Below, piece by piece: positions 1 through 5,588 of a stretch of DNA of 21,759 bases. Source of the stretch: JANRKF01 sp033763575 (GTDB taxonomy: Bacteria > Pseudomonadota > Alphaproteobacteria > Rickettsiales > SXRF01); the NCBI GenBank assembly GCA_033763575.1, contig JANRKF010000014.1, positions 1 through 21,759 on the forward strand, read 5' to 3'. The notes below the pieces were generated by a model, which was not told the DNA's origin, searched no databases, and was given only the letters and a program-made list of their open reading frames with translations. The position numbers and the translations under genes are program-made. How positions within the stretch are numbered: the first letter of the stretch is position 1; each line of letters starts with the position of its first letter.

Positions 1-991
1 GCTCGCCCACTTTTTGCGTGCCCATGCGGGAAATAAGGGTGAGGCGCCCGGCTTCATTCTCCGGGTTTAGAATATCGATGAGTTTCAGCAGGCCGTCTTT
101 GGTCATGCTGGGGCCGACTTTAAAGGCAATCGGATTGGCCACGCCGCGCAGGAATTCCACATGCGCTTCATCCGGATCACGGGTGCGGTCGCCGATCCAC
201 AGCATATGCGCGGAGGAGGCGTAATATTTTCCCTCGGTCTTATCGAGCCTGGTGAGCGCCGATTCATAGCCGAGCAGCAAGGCTTCGTGCGAGGTGTAAA
301 AACTCGCCTCGGAGAATTGTTCCACCTCGTCGATGGGCAGGCGGCAGGCGCGGATAAAATCGATGCATTCATTGATGCGCTGGGTCAGCTCCTCGAAACG
401 TTTGCCCTGCGCGGAGCTGGCGGTGAATTCCATATTCCAGCGGTTGATGCGGCCAAGCGAAGCATAGCCGCCGCGTGCGAGCTGGCGCAGGAAGTTGAGC
501 GTTGCCGCGCCCTGGTAATAGACTTTGAGCAGGCGCTTCGGATCGGGCTGGCGCGCCGATTCTTCGAACTCCATGCCGTTCACCATATCGCCACGGTAAG
601 CGGGCAGTTCCAGCCCGTCTTTCTTCTCGGTGTTCTCACTGCGCGGCTTGGAAAACTGCCCGGCGATGCGCCCGACCTTCACCACCGGCGTGCCGGAGCC
701 ATACATCAGCGCCATCGTCATTTGCAGCATGACGCGGAAATAACGTTTCAGGTTTTCCTCGGAGAATTCGGCAAAACTCTCGGCGCAATCGCCGCCTTGC
801 AGCAGGAACGCCTTACCCATGGCGGCATCGGCCAGCTCGGCCTTGAGCTGCCGCGTCTCATTCGGCGAGGCGAGCGAGGGCAGGGCGCGCATCTGGCTTT
901 CCACCGCGGCCAGAGCCGTTTTATCGGCATATTGCGGTTGCTGTTTGATGGGAAAGTCGCGCCAGGATTCCGTTGTCCAGTTTGGTTGCAT
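1..991 (-). CDS. aroG: Class II 3-deoxy-7-phosphoheptulonate (DAHP) synthase, 3' end outside window
   Basis: First enzyme of the shikimate pathway: joins phosphoenolpyruvate and erythrose 4-phosphate. The frame is open from the ATG at 991 to the window edge, giving about 330 residues of a protein normally about 450 long. Motifs of the plant-type (class II) family are clear: an N-terminal W-R-x-F-P-I-K-Q-Q-P-Q-Y segment, LLQGGDCAE (a metal/active-site cysteine region), VKVGRIAGQFSKPRS, then SAHMLWIGDRTR, AHVEFLRGVANPIAFKVGPS and LTLISRMGTQKVGE. Only two bases separate the ATG from the stop of vapC, so it is probably transcribed with vapBC. The ribosome-binding site is weak (GGAA about 10 bases upstream). 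Identity is secure; the gene symbol follows common use for the class and could equally be aroF/aroH in other schemes. Confidence 0.93.
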   Translation of the reverse strand, partial: MQPNWTTESWRDFPIKQQPQYADKTALAAVESQMRALPSLASPNETRQLKAELADAAMGKAFLLQGGDCAESFAEFSEENLKRYFRVMLQMTMALMYGSGTPVVKVGRIAGQFSKPRSENTEKKDGLELPAYRGDMVNGMEFEESARQPDPKRLLKVYYQGAATLNFLRQLARGGYASLGRINRWNMEFTASSAQGKRFEELTQRINECIDFIRACRLPIDEVEQFSEASFYTSHEALLLGYESALTRLDKTEGKYYASSAHMLWIGDRTRDPDEAHVEFLRGVANPIAFKVGPSMTKDGLLKLIDILNPENEAGRLTLISRMGTQKVGE

Positions 992-993
992 TG

Positions 994-1386
994 TTAATAT
1001 TCCACAAGGTGTATGTCTGTATTTCTAAAATCCTCACCCTTGCAAAGCAAGGGCTCATTACGTGCCTTGGCGAGCGCATAGCTGAAACAATCACCGAAAT
1101 TGAGGCGTGCAGGCGGACGATAAAAGCGTTGATAGGCGTCAATAGCCAACCGAGCAAGAACAGGATGAAAGGATTCTATGTACAGACCTGTTTCGCGCCT
1201 GAATTTGTCCAATGCCTCTACTCCTCCAATGTTTTTTCTGCCATGCATTACAATGAATGTCTCAAGAAAAGTCGGAGCTGCGATTACAAAGGGACCAGGC
1301 CACGCTAAATCGAGTGCCTTTAGCATCGCAGGTGCTTCGTCTTCATTGGCTATGATAGCAATAATGGCGGAAGAATCAAAAATCAT
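994..1386 (-). CDS. vapC: VapC-type PIN-domain toxin
   Basis: PIN-domain ribonuclease toxin of a type II toxin-antitoxin system; family members cleave RNA, often tRNA or rRNA, in a Mg-dependent manner. The 130 residues fit a single PIN domain. The start MIFDSSAIIAI supplies the first aspartate (D4), LETF the glutamate (E42), FGDCFSYALA the third acid (D99) and KGEDF the fourth (D119), so the catalytic set looks intact. Its ATG directly follows the stop of the antitoxin gene (TGAATG), the tight coupling usual for vapBC. It ends two bases before aroG. The RNA target cannot be read from the sequence. Confidence 0.9.
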   Translation of the reverse strand: MIFDSSAIIAIIANEDEAPAMLKALDLAWPGPFVIAAPTFLETFIVMHGRKNIGGVEALDKFRRETGLYIESFHPVLARLAIDAYQRFYRPPARLNFGDCFSYALAKARNEPLLCKGEDFRNTDIHLVEY

Positions 1387-1749
1387 TCAGTGAGGCAATC
1401 CATTCTCGTCGTACCCGAGAATTTCTTCATCAGAGCGTTTATCGAGCAGAGGAAAGGAGGCATAAAACTTCTGCACATCCACAAGCCGCTCACTCAGTGG
1501 TTTATCAGTTTTCGGAATACCCTGATCATCATACAGCATATCATCTGGAGTCCGCCAATCATAGACGGGCTGTACTAAACGTTCGAGAGGGCTGTCTTGA
1601 TGGAAGCGCTGAATTTGTGTTTGTGGCATCAGTTTTTCTGCAGCTTCACGCACCGCCGCCATGATGACCTGCTCCACAGGGCGATGGGTAAAACCGGCCA
1701 GTTGATAGGCCAAGCGTACTGTTTCATTATTAACAATGTTGCTATCCAT
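1387..1749 (-). CDS. vapB: VapB-type antitoxin (PSK/Rv0623-like)
   Basis: Antitoxin partner of the PIN toxin immediately downstream. The N-terminal third (VRLAYQLAGFTHRPVEQVIMAAVREAAEK) resembles the short DNA-binding, dimerising region of PSK/Rv0623-type VapB proteins, which usually carry an L-T-G-x-S-like stretch at this place. The C-terminus ends DEEILGYDENGLPH, a signature repeatedly seen in this antitoxin family and thought to bind the toxin. At 120 residues it is longer than many VapB proteins (70-90), with a middle part rich in acidic and basic residues. It is expected to repress its own promoter alone or with VapC; a 9-bp inverted repeat in the upstream region is a candidate operator. 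Confidence 0.82.
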   Translation of the reverse strand: MDSNIVNNETVRLAYQLAGFTHRPVEQVIMAAVREAAEKLMPQTQIQRFHQDSPLERLVQPVYDWRTPDDMLYDDQGIPKTDKPLSERLVDVQKFYASFPLLDKRSDEEILGYDENGLPH

Positions 1750-1784
1750 AAGATTTTTCTCTATATTGCCGTGCTCAACATTGT
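1733..1784. promoter_or_regulatory. Candidate VapB operator: 9-bp inverted repeat
   Basis: ACAATGTTG at 1733-1741 is repeated inverted as CAACATTGT at 1776-1784, a perfect 9-bp match about 43 bases apart centre to centre. One half overlaps the vapB start region and the -35 of the proposed pheA promoter, and the other overlaps the -10 of the proposed vapB promoter. Type II antitoxins commonly bind such repeats; the binding itself is inferred. Confidence 0.4.
1739..1767 (+). promoter_or_regulatory. Candidate sigma-70-like promoter for pheA
   Basis: TTGCTA (1739-1744) and TATATT (1762-1767) are separated by 17 bases, a near-consensus housekeeping promoter. Transcription would begin near 1774, about 28 bases before the pheA ATG. 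It overlaps the divergent vapB promoter. Confidence 0.45.
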
Positions 1785-1808
1785 AGTGAAAAGCAGCCCT
1801 TATGTCCA
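1780..1808 (-). promoter_or_regulatory. Candidate sigma-70-like promoter for vapBC-aroG
   Basis: Read on the minus strand, TGGACA (1808-1803) and TACAAT (1785-1780) are separated by 17 bases, with one mismatch to each consensus hexamer. Transcription would start near 1773, about 24 bases before vapB. The -35 hexamer lies on the first codons of pheA, so the two promoters are back to back and almost share their start points. Confidence 0.5.
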
Positions 1809-2665
1809 GTCAAATCACTCTAGACCCCGCCAATACCATCGCTTTCATGGGCGTGGAAGGCGCCAATGCCGACCTCGCCTGCCGTCAGGCGCAGCCCTAT
1901 ATGCAAACCTTGCCCTGCGCCAGTTTCGACGATGTGTTCGAGGCCGTGGCCGCCGGAAAAGCCAAGCTGGGGATGATCCCGATTGAAAACTCACAGGCGG
2001 GGCGCGTGGCGGAAATCCATAACCTCCTGCCCAAAAGCAACCTGCATATCGTCGGCGAATATTTCCAGCATATCGAGCATTGCCTGCTGGCACCGAAGGG
2101 CGCTACGCCTGAGGGTGTCAAGGATGTATATTCCCATCCGCAGGCGTTGATGCAGTGCCGCGAGAATCTTCGGAAAATGAATGTTTCCACCCATACCTAT
2201 TCCAACACGGCCACGGCGGCGAAGGATGTGGCGGCGTGGAACGATCCGAGCAAAGCCGCGATCGCCTCGCCGCTTGCCGCCGAGCTGTACAAGCTCAGCA
2301 TCCTGAAGGAGCATTTGCAGGATGCCGATAACAACACCACGGTATTCGTGATTATCGCCCGTGAGCCGGTGGATGTTGATCCGGAAAAAGAGCACGTTAT
2401 CACCACGCTGCTTTACACCATCCGCAATATCCCGGCGGCGCTCTATAAATCGCTCGGCGGCTTTGCCACCAACGGGGTGAATGTGGTGAAGCTGGAAAGC
2501 TATATCCCCGGCGGCACGAAGAACGAAGCCGCGCAGTTCTTTCTCTCCTTTGAAGGCCATCCGCAGCAGAAACCGGTGCAGCGGGCCATGGAAGAGCTGA
2601 GTTTTTATTGCCGGAAAGTCACCATCCTCGGTGTTTACCCGGCCGCCAAGGGGCGGGGGGAGTAG
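1802..2665 (+). CDS. pheA: Prephenate dehydratase with ACT domain
   Basis: Converts prephenate to phenylpyruvate in phenylalanine synthesis. The 287-residue stand-alone enzyme has the periplasmic-binding-protein-like catalytic part (about 10-185) and a C-terminal ACT domain (about 200-280). Seen in the sequence: the family motif IPIENSQAGRV at 59-69, and NNTTVF at 177-182, which matches the T-x-F active-site segment. The ACT domain has SLGGFATNGVNVVKLESY, where phenylalanine feedback binding is expected; many homologues have ESRP, and LESY is common in alphaproteobacteria. There is no chorismate mutase domain, so that activity must come from elsewhere. It diverges from vapBC-aroG, placing two steps of one pathway on either side of a toxin-antitoxin module. 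Confidence 0.95.
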   Translation: MSSQITLDPANTIAFMGVEGANADLACRQAQPYMQTLPCASFDDVFEAVAAGKAKLGMIPIENSQAGRVAEIHNLLPKSNLHIVGEYFQHIEHCLLAPKGATPEGVKDVYSHPQALMQCRENLRKMNVSTHTYSNTATAAKDVAAWNDPSKAAIASPLAAELYKLSILKEHLQDADNNTTVFVIIAREPVDVDPEKEHVITTLLYTIRNIPAALYKSLGGFATNGVNVVKLESYIPGGTKNEAAQFFLSFEGHPQQKPVQRAMEELSFYCRKVTILGVYPAAKGRGE

Positions 2666-2688
2666 ACAAGGAGTGGAGGGATTGATTC

Positions 2689-2706
2689 GCCGCGTTTTAA
2701 CGCGGC
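2689..2706. terminator. Possible transcription-terminating hairpin after pheA
   Basis: GCCGCGT and ACGCGGC pair as a 7-bp stem around a short T-rich loop, 24 bases after the pheA stop. No T-run follows, so it is at best a weak or Rho-assisted terminator; it may instead be part of the repeat-like DNA that continues to about 2742, where AGACAA at the pheA stop (2664-2669) and TTGTCT (2737-2742) form an outer inverted pair. Confidence 0.3.
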
Positions 2707-2750
2707 TCACCCTTCGGGCGGCTACGCCGTCCCATTTTGTCTAAGAGAAA

Positions 2751-2802
2751 AATGGTCGAACCTCGTGGACGGGTTCAGAGCCTGCAGTGACCGTAGACCA
2801 TT
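2751..2802. repeat. Nested inverted repeat in the pheA downstream spacer
   Basis: AATGGTC (2751-2757) pairs with GACCATT (2796-2802), and just inside it GAACC (2758-2762) pairs with GGTTC (2772-2776) around a 9-base loop. The DNA could fold into a compact structure on either strand. No known RNA family is recognised; no open frame here is convincing. Confidence 0.3.
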
Positions 2803-2890
2803 GATTTTACAGATGCCTATAGCGCAGCAGTATATGCATATCCCACAGATTGTGGAGATGGTAACAGAGCATTTGAACTGGGATTGCCGT

Positions 2891-3556
2891 TCATCCGCAG
2901 CTTGTGCTTCCACCCGCGGCTGAAAATTCAAGAGAACCACTAAGTGATCGCTTCACCCCAACGTTGAATGTTAAAATCGGCTTACTATACCGAGAGTGAT
3001 TAATTTTGATGACAAACTCCCTCGTGTCATTAAACTTTACTTCATCATCAGGAACTCTGGGGGCAATATTATTGTGATCCGTAGGTTCATAGACAAAATA
3101 TTTCAATTTTTCGTTATACAATTTGCAAAAAAGCATGAGTTCAGCCTTCTCCCCACAATTCAATGTGACAGATGGTGTTATGGAATCGTGGTTATTTGGA
3201 TCACGCCAATAAAGTGGGCGAATAAAATCGTTGGTATTTTTGTCATATAGCGATGCTCTGCACTCTTGGGCAGGACTTCGGTAAAATGGGGAACCCCACT
3301 CTATATTTCTGAGGATTTTTTTGCCGAAAATTGTGGTTCTACCCAGTCTAAACCCCATTAGCCCAGGACGATTTTCAATGCATACATGGTTTTGAAAAAA
3401 ACCTGAGCCGTGCCCACCGCCACTGCCCTGACCGGCAACAAACAATTTTGGCCTTGTCATAAAATGATTGTACCAGAAACTAAAAATGGTGCCGAGAAAT
3501 GCACCAATAACCAAGGATAATATGTCAAGGTTTGAAATCAATTGTACTATATCCAT
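2891..3556 (-). CDS. Hypothetical protein with one N-terminal membrane segment
   Basis: 221 residues; I do not recognise a family. The N-terminus has one hydrophobic helix (about 13-32, ILSLVIGAFLGTIFSFWYNH), followed by a basic residue and a glycine-rich patch (GQGSGGGHGSG), then a soluble domain of about 170 residues rich in Asn, Arg and aromatic residues. This suggests a membrane-anchored soluble domain. The base composition is visibly richer in A and T than the neighbouring biosynthesis and flagellar genes, and codon use follows, a sign of acquired DNA. A G-rich Shine-Dalgarno-like stretch (GAGAGGGG) lies about 11-18 bases before the ATG. It stands alone, downstream of a tRNA-like fragment. 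Confidence 0.6.
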   Translation of the reverse strand: MDIVQLISNLDILSLVIGAFLGTIFSFWYNHFMTRPKLFVAGQGSGGGHGSGFFQNHVCIENRPGLMGFRLGRTTIFGKKILRNIEWGSPFYRSPAQECRASLYDKNTNDFIRPLYWRDPNNHDSITPSVTLNCGEKAELMLFCKLYNEKLKYFVYEPTDHNNIAPRVPDDEVKFNDTREFVIKINHSRYSKPILTFNVGVKRSLSGSLEFSAAGGSTSCG

Positions 3557-3576
3557 TTTTACTATGCCCCTCTCAC

Positions 3577-3589
3577 AGGATTCGAACCT
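3577..3589 (-). repeat. tRNA T-arm-like fragment, 13-bp direct repeat with tRNA-Pro
   Basis: The 13 bases AGGATTCGAACCT occur here and again at 4023-4035, where they form the T-arm of tRNA-Pro on the minus strand. At this upstream copy there is no matching acceptor, D-arm or anticodon arm, so it is not a complete tRNA. It may be a leftover attachment site bounding the GIY-YIG region, but T-arms are so conserved that chance or descent from another tRNA is possible. Confidence 0.35.
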
Positions 3590-3625
3590 AGAAACACTAG
3601 GTGAAACAATAGCCTTATTTTCCCG

Positions 3626-3868
3626 TTACCAAAAGCGTTTTGATGCGAAGGCTTTTCCGGAGCCTGTCTTTAAATACTTTTCAAACTCGTAAGCTTTATA
3701 TTTGTCTTGGAAAGCATGATAGGTAACCAATTCCCACGGCATATACTTAGCGGTATGTTTGGAAAAGCCATTGTTATGATCGTGATGACGCTTCTTTAAG
3801 TCCTCTGTGATACCAATGTATTTTTGGTCTGGATGACTCAGACTTTTAATCAGGTAAACATAATACAT
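3626..3868 (-). CDS. GIY-YIG nuclease domain protein (YhbQ/UrI-like, 80 aa)
   Basis: A single-domain GIY-YIG endonuclease-like protein. The variant GIY/YIG strands are YVYLIKS near the start and KYIGIT about 14 residues later; the catalytic arginine is expected in DLKKRHHDHN and the metal-binding glutamate in AYEFEKYLKTGSG, so the active-site set appears present. The start chosen is the ATG at 3868 because a full AAGGAGG ribosome-binding site lies 6-7 bases upstream; a longer reading from 4054 would run through the hairpin array and the tRNA and is not credible. Such small nucleases often lie beside tRNAs and repeats in bacterial genomes. Substrate unknown; DNA repair or a selfish role are both possible. 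Confidence 0.85.
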   Translation of the reverse strand: MYYVYLIKSLSHPDQKYIGITEDLKKRHHDHNNGFSKHTAKYMPWELVTYHAFQDKYKAYEFEKYLKTGSGKAFASKRFW

Positions 3869-3884
3869 AAAGCCCTCCTTCGCT

Positions 3885-3911
3885 TGCGCTACGCTCAAGC
3901 TTCGTAGCGCA
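3885..3911. repeat. Perfect 9-bp hairpin upstream of the GIY-YIG gene
   Basis: TGCGCTACG (3885-3893) and CGTAGCGCA (3903-3911) pair perfectly around a 9-base loop. On the minus strand the stem ends only four bases before the AAGGAGG ribosome-binding site of the GIY-YIG gene, so it could affect its translation, or be one unit of a repeat array. Confidence 0.6.
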
Positions 3912-3943
3912 TCCAACGCCCAAGATGCGGTTCCGTATGGCTT

Positions 3944-3974
3944 CCTCCTTCGCTCGCTGCGCGAGCTTCGGAGG
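3944..3974. repeat. Imperfect hairpin of the tRNA-GIY-YIG spacer
   Basis: CCTCC-TTC-GCTCGC and GCGAGC-TTC-GGAGG form two perfect stems of 5 and 6 bp separated by a symmetric 3x3 mismatch, with a TGC loop. It is the middle of three consecutive hairpins between tRNA-Pro and the GIY-YIG gene. Confidence 0.55.
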
Positions 3975-3983
3975 ACGGCGTCG

Positions 3984-4012
3984 CCATCCGAAGCCCGCAG
4001 GGCGTAGGATGG
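3984..4012. repeat. Hairpin touching the 3' end of tRNA-Pro
   Basis: CCATCC/GGATGG and the inner GCCC/GGGC form a stem with a 3x3 internal loop and a GCA loop. The outer strand includes the encoded CCA of tRNA-Pro (4010-4012), so on the minus strand the structure begins inside the tRNA 3' end. It may help terminate or process the transcript, or mark where a repeat inserted next to the tRNA. Confidence 0.5.
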
Positions 4013-4086
4013 TCGGAGTGAAAGGATTCGAACCTTCGACCCCTTGCACCCCATGCAAGTGCGCTACCGGGCTGCGCCACACTCCG
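4010..4086 (-). tRNA. tRNA-Pro(GGG)
   Basis: Complete cloverleaf of 77 bases including an encoded CCA. The acceptor CGGAGTG pairs with CACTCCG over 7 bp, followed by discriminator A and CCA. The D-arm contains GGCGCAGCCCGGTAGCGC, the anticodon stem CTTGC/GCAAG encloses the loop ATGGGGT with anticodon GGG (4050-4052), and the T-arm is AAGG-TTCGAAT-CCTT. It reads Pro codons CCC and CCU. Confidence 0.95.
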
Positions 4087-4090
4087 ACAT

Positions 4091-4233
4091 AAGCCCCGCA
4101 CTTGTTGCGGGGTCCGGTGTAATCAGTCGTCACAAGAAGCCGTAAGGCGGTATGACAACGTTTTAAATCTGGATTGCTTTCCCCGTATTCGCCGGAGTCG
4201 CAATGACCAGACCCCGCAACAAGTGCGGGGCTT
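4091..4233. repeat. 143-bp unit bounded by 24-bp perfect inverted repeats
   Basis: The 24 bases at 4091-4114 recur exactly as the reverse complement at 4210-4233. Each arm is itself a hairpin (CCCCGCA/TGCGGGG with a 5-base loop). The interior also holds a GGATTGC...GCAATGAC pair, a motif common in dispersed intergenic repeats of alphaproteobacteria. The right arm ends on the first base of the phosphomannomutase stop codon, so it may also end that transcript. There is no coding capacity; it resembles a small non-autonomous palindromic element. Confidence 0.7.
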
Positions 4234-5588
4234 TAGGGAAGGGCGACATTACTCAAAGCGAGCTGCTTCTGCAAGTCCTGTTTCAGGCTTGTTAAACCGG
4301 CCTGATCACGGGATTCACAGCGGGCCACCAGCATCGGCTGGGTATTCGAGGCGCGCAGCAGCCACCAGCCGTCCGGCGTATTCACCCGCACGCCGTCGAC
4401 ATCGGAAAAATCGGCATGCGCGGCGCGGAGGCGGGTTTTGACTTCCTCGATGACGGCGAATTTCCGCGCATCGTCGCACTCAAAACGGATTTCCGGCGTA
4501 TTCACTTTGCTGGGCAGCGCTTTCCGCAAATCGGAGAGTTTTTTGCCGCTGCGGGAGGCTACACCGAGCAAACGGACTGCGGCATAGAGCGCATCGTCAA
4601 ACCCGTAATATTTATCGGCGAAGAAAATATGGCCGCTCATTTCCCCGGCCAGCGGCGCGCCGGTTTCCGCCATTTTGGATTTAATCAGCGAGTGCCCGGT
4701 TTTCCACATGAGCGGTGTGCCGCCGAGTCGCGCCACTTCCTCGAACAGCGCGCCGCTGGCCTTCACATCGGCGATGATGGTGGCGCCCGGAAGCCGTTGC
4801 AAAATATCGGCGGCGTAAAGCATGAGCAGCTGGTCGCCCCAGAGGATTTCACCCTCATTATCGACCACGCCGATGCGGTCGCCGTCGCCATCGAAGGCAA
4901 TGCCGAGGTCGCATTTTTCCTCGCGCACCTTGTCGATAAGTTGCGCAAGATTTTTGGGAACGGTCGGATCGGGGTGATGCGCGGGGAACGTGCCGTCGAT
5001 TTTTTCATTGAGTGTGAGGTGTGTGCCGGGCAAGGATTCGCACAGTGCCGCCATCACCTCGCCGGTCGCGCCATTTCCTGCATCCCACGCGACTTTCAGT
5101 TCCCGCGTGCCGTCATAAGCCGCAAGCAATGCCGCAAGGTACTCTGCATGCAAATTGAGTGTTGAGTAGGCGCCCTTTTTAACCTGCAACCTGTCACCTG
5201 CCGCCTGACACCTGTCGCGCAGCGACAAAATATCCGCGCCGTAAAACGCTTTGCCACCGAGCATGAATTTCATGCCGTTATGGTCCGGCGGGTTGTGCGA
5301 GCCGGTGAGCATGACGCCGCCTGCGGCTTTCATGGTGGTTGCGGCATAATAAAGCATGGGCGTGGGCGCAAGGCCGATATCGACCACATTGCAGCCGCCC
5401 GCCTGCAACCCCTCGGCCAGCGCTTTGGCAAGGGCAGGGGAGCTCAGGCGCCCGTCCCGCGCAATGACGACCGTGCCCGGTGCGCGGTCGGCAAAAGCCT
5501 GTGCAATGGCCCGCACCACTTCGGCGGTAAAATTATCGGTGGTGACGCCGCGAATATCATATTCACGGAAAATGTGGGGATGGATCAT
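4233..5588 (-). CDS. manB: Phosphomannomutase/phosphoglucomutase (ManB/AlgC type)
   Basis: Interconverts hexose 6- and 1-phosphates (mannose, glucose) for surface polysaccharide and nucleotide-sugar synthesis. 451 residues with the four-domain alpha-D-phosphohexomutase layout: start IFREYDIRGV; phosphoserine loop TGSHNPPDHNG with S at about 97 (most members have TASHNP); metal loop DGDGDR at about 233-238; sugar-binding GEMSGH at about 315-320; and phosphate-binding RASNTQP at about 412-418. The start is set at the ATG at 5588 because GGAG lies about 10 bases before it and the family begins near this point. The upstream phosphatase gene overlaps it by 26 bases, suggesting translational coupling. 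Glucosamine mutase is excluded by the motifs. Its location at the end of a flagellar operon is unusual. Confidence 0.92.
   Translation of the reverse strand: MIHPHIFREYDIRGVTTDNFTAEVVRAIAQAFADRAPGTVVIARDGRLSSPALAKALAEGLQAGGCNVVDIGLAPTPMLYYAATTMKAAGGVMLTGSHNPPDHNGMKFMLGGKAFYGADILSLRDRCQAAGDRLQVKKGAYSTLNLHAEYLAALLAAYDGTRELKVAWDAGNGATGEVMAALCESLPGTHLTLNEKIDGTFPAHHPDPTVPKNLAQLIDKVREEKCDLGIAFDGDGDRIGVVDNEGEILWGDQLLMLYAADILQRLPGATIIADVKASGALFEEVARLGGTPLMWKTGHSLIKSKMAETGAPLAGEMSGHIFFADKYYGFDDALYAAVRLLGVASRSGKKLSDLRKALPSKVNTPEIRFECDDARKFAVIEEVKTRLRAAHADFSDVDGVRVNTPDGWWLLRASNTQPMLVARCESRDQAGLTSLKQDLQKQLALSNVALP

Noticed and set aside
161..997. Long plus-strand open frame opposite aroG
   Set aside because: Its protein has no family features and lies antisense to a clear DAHP synthase; it is a by-product of codon bias on the other strand.
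1991..2710. Long minus-strand open frame opposite pheA
   Set aside because: Antisense to a complete prephenate dehydratase, Arg/His-rich composition, no homology recognised. The same applies to antisense frames over the mutase (4416-5165) and ilvD (14633-15277, 15755-16447).
2722..2940. 72-residue minus-strand frame after pheA
   Set aside because: Crosses the nested inverted repeat, overlaps the end of the orphan gene, has no ribosome-binding site and no family features.
3565..3640. A second complete tRNA gene around the T-arm-like sequence
   Set aside because: No matching acceptor 5' strand, D-arm or anticodon arm can be found upstream on the minus strand, and the T-stem has only four pairs.
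3869..4054. N-terminal extension of the GIY-YIG protein from 4054
   Set aside because: It would read through three hairpins and the tRNA-Pro gene, while a strong ribosome-binding site marks the ATG at 3868.
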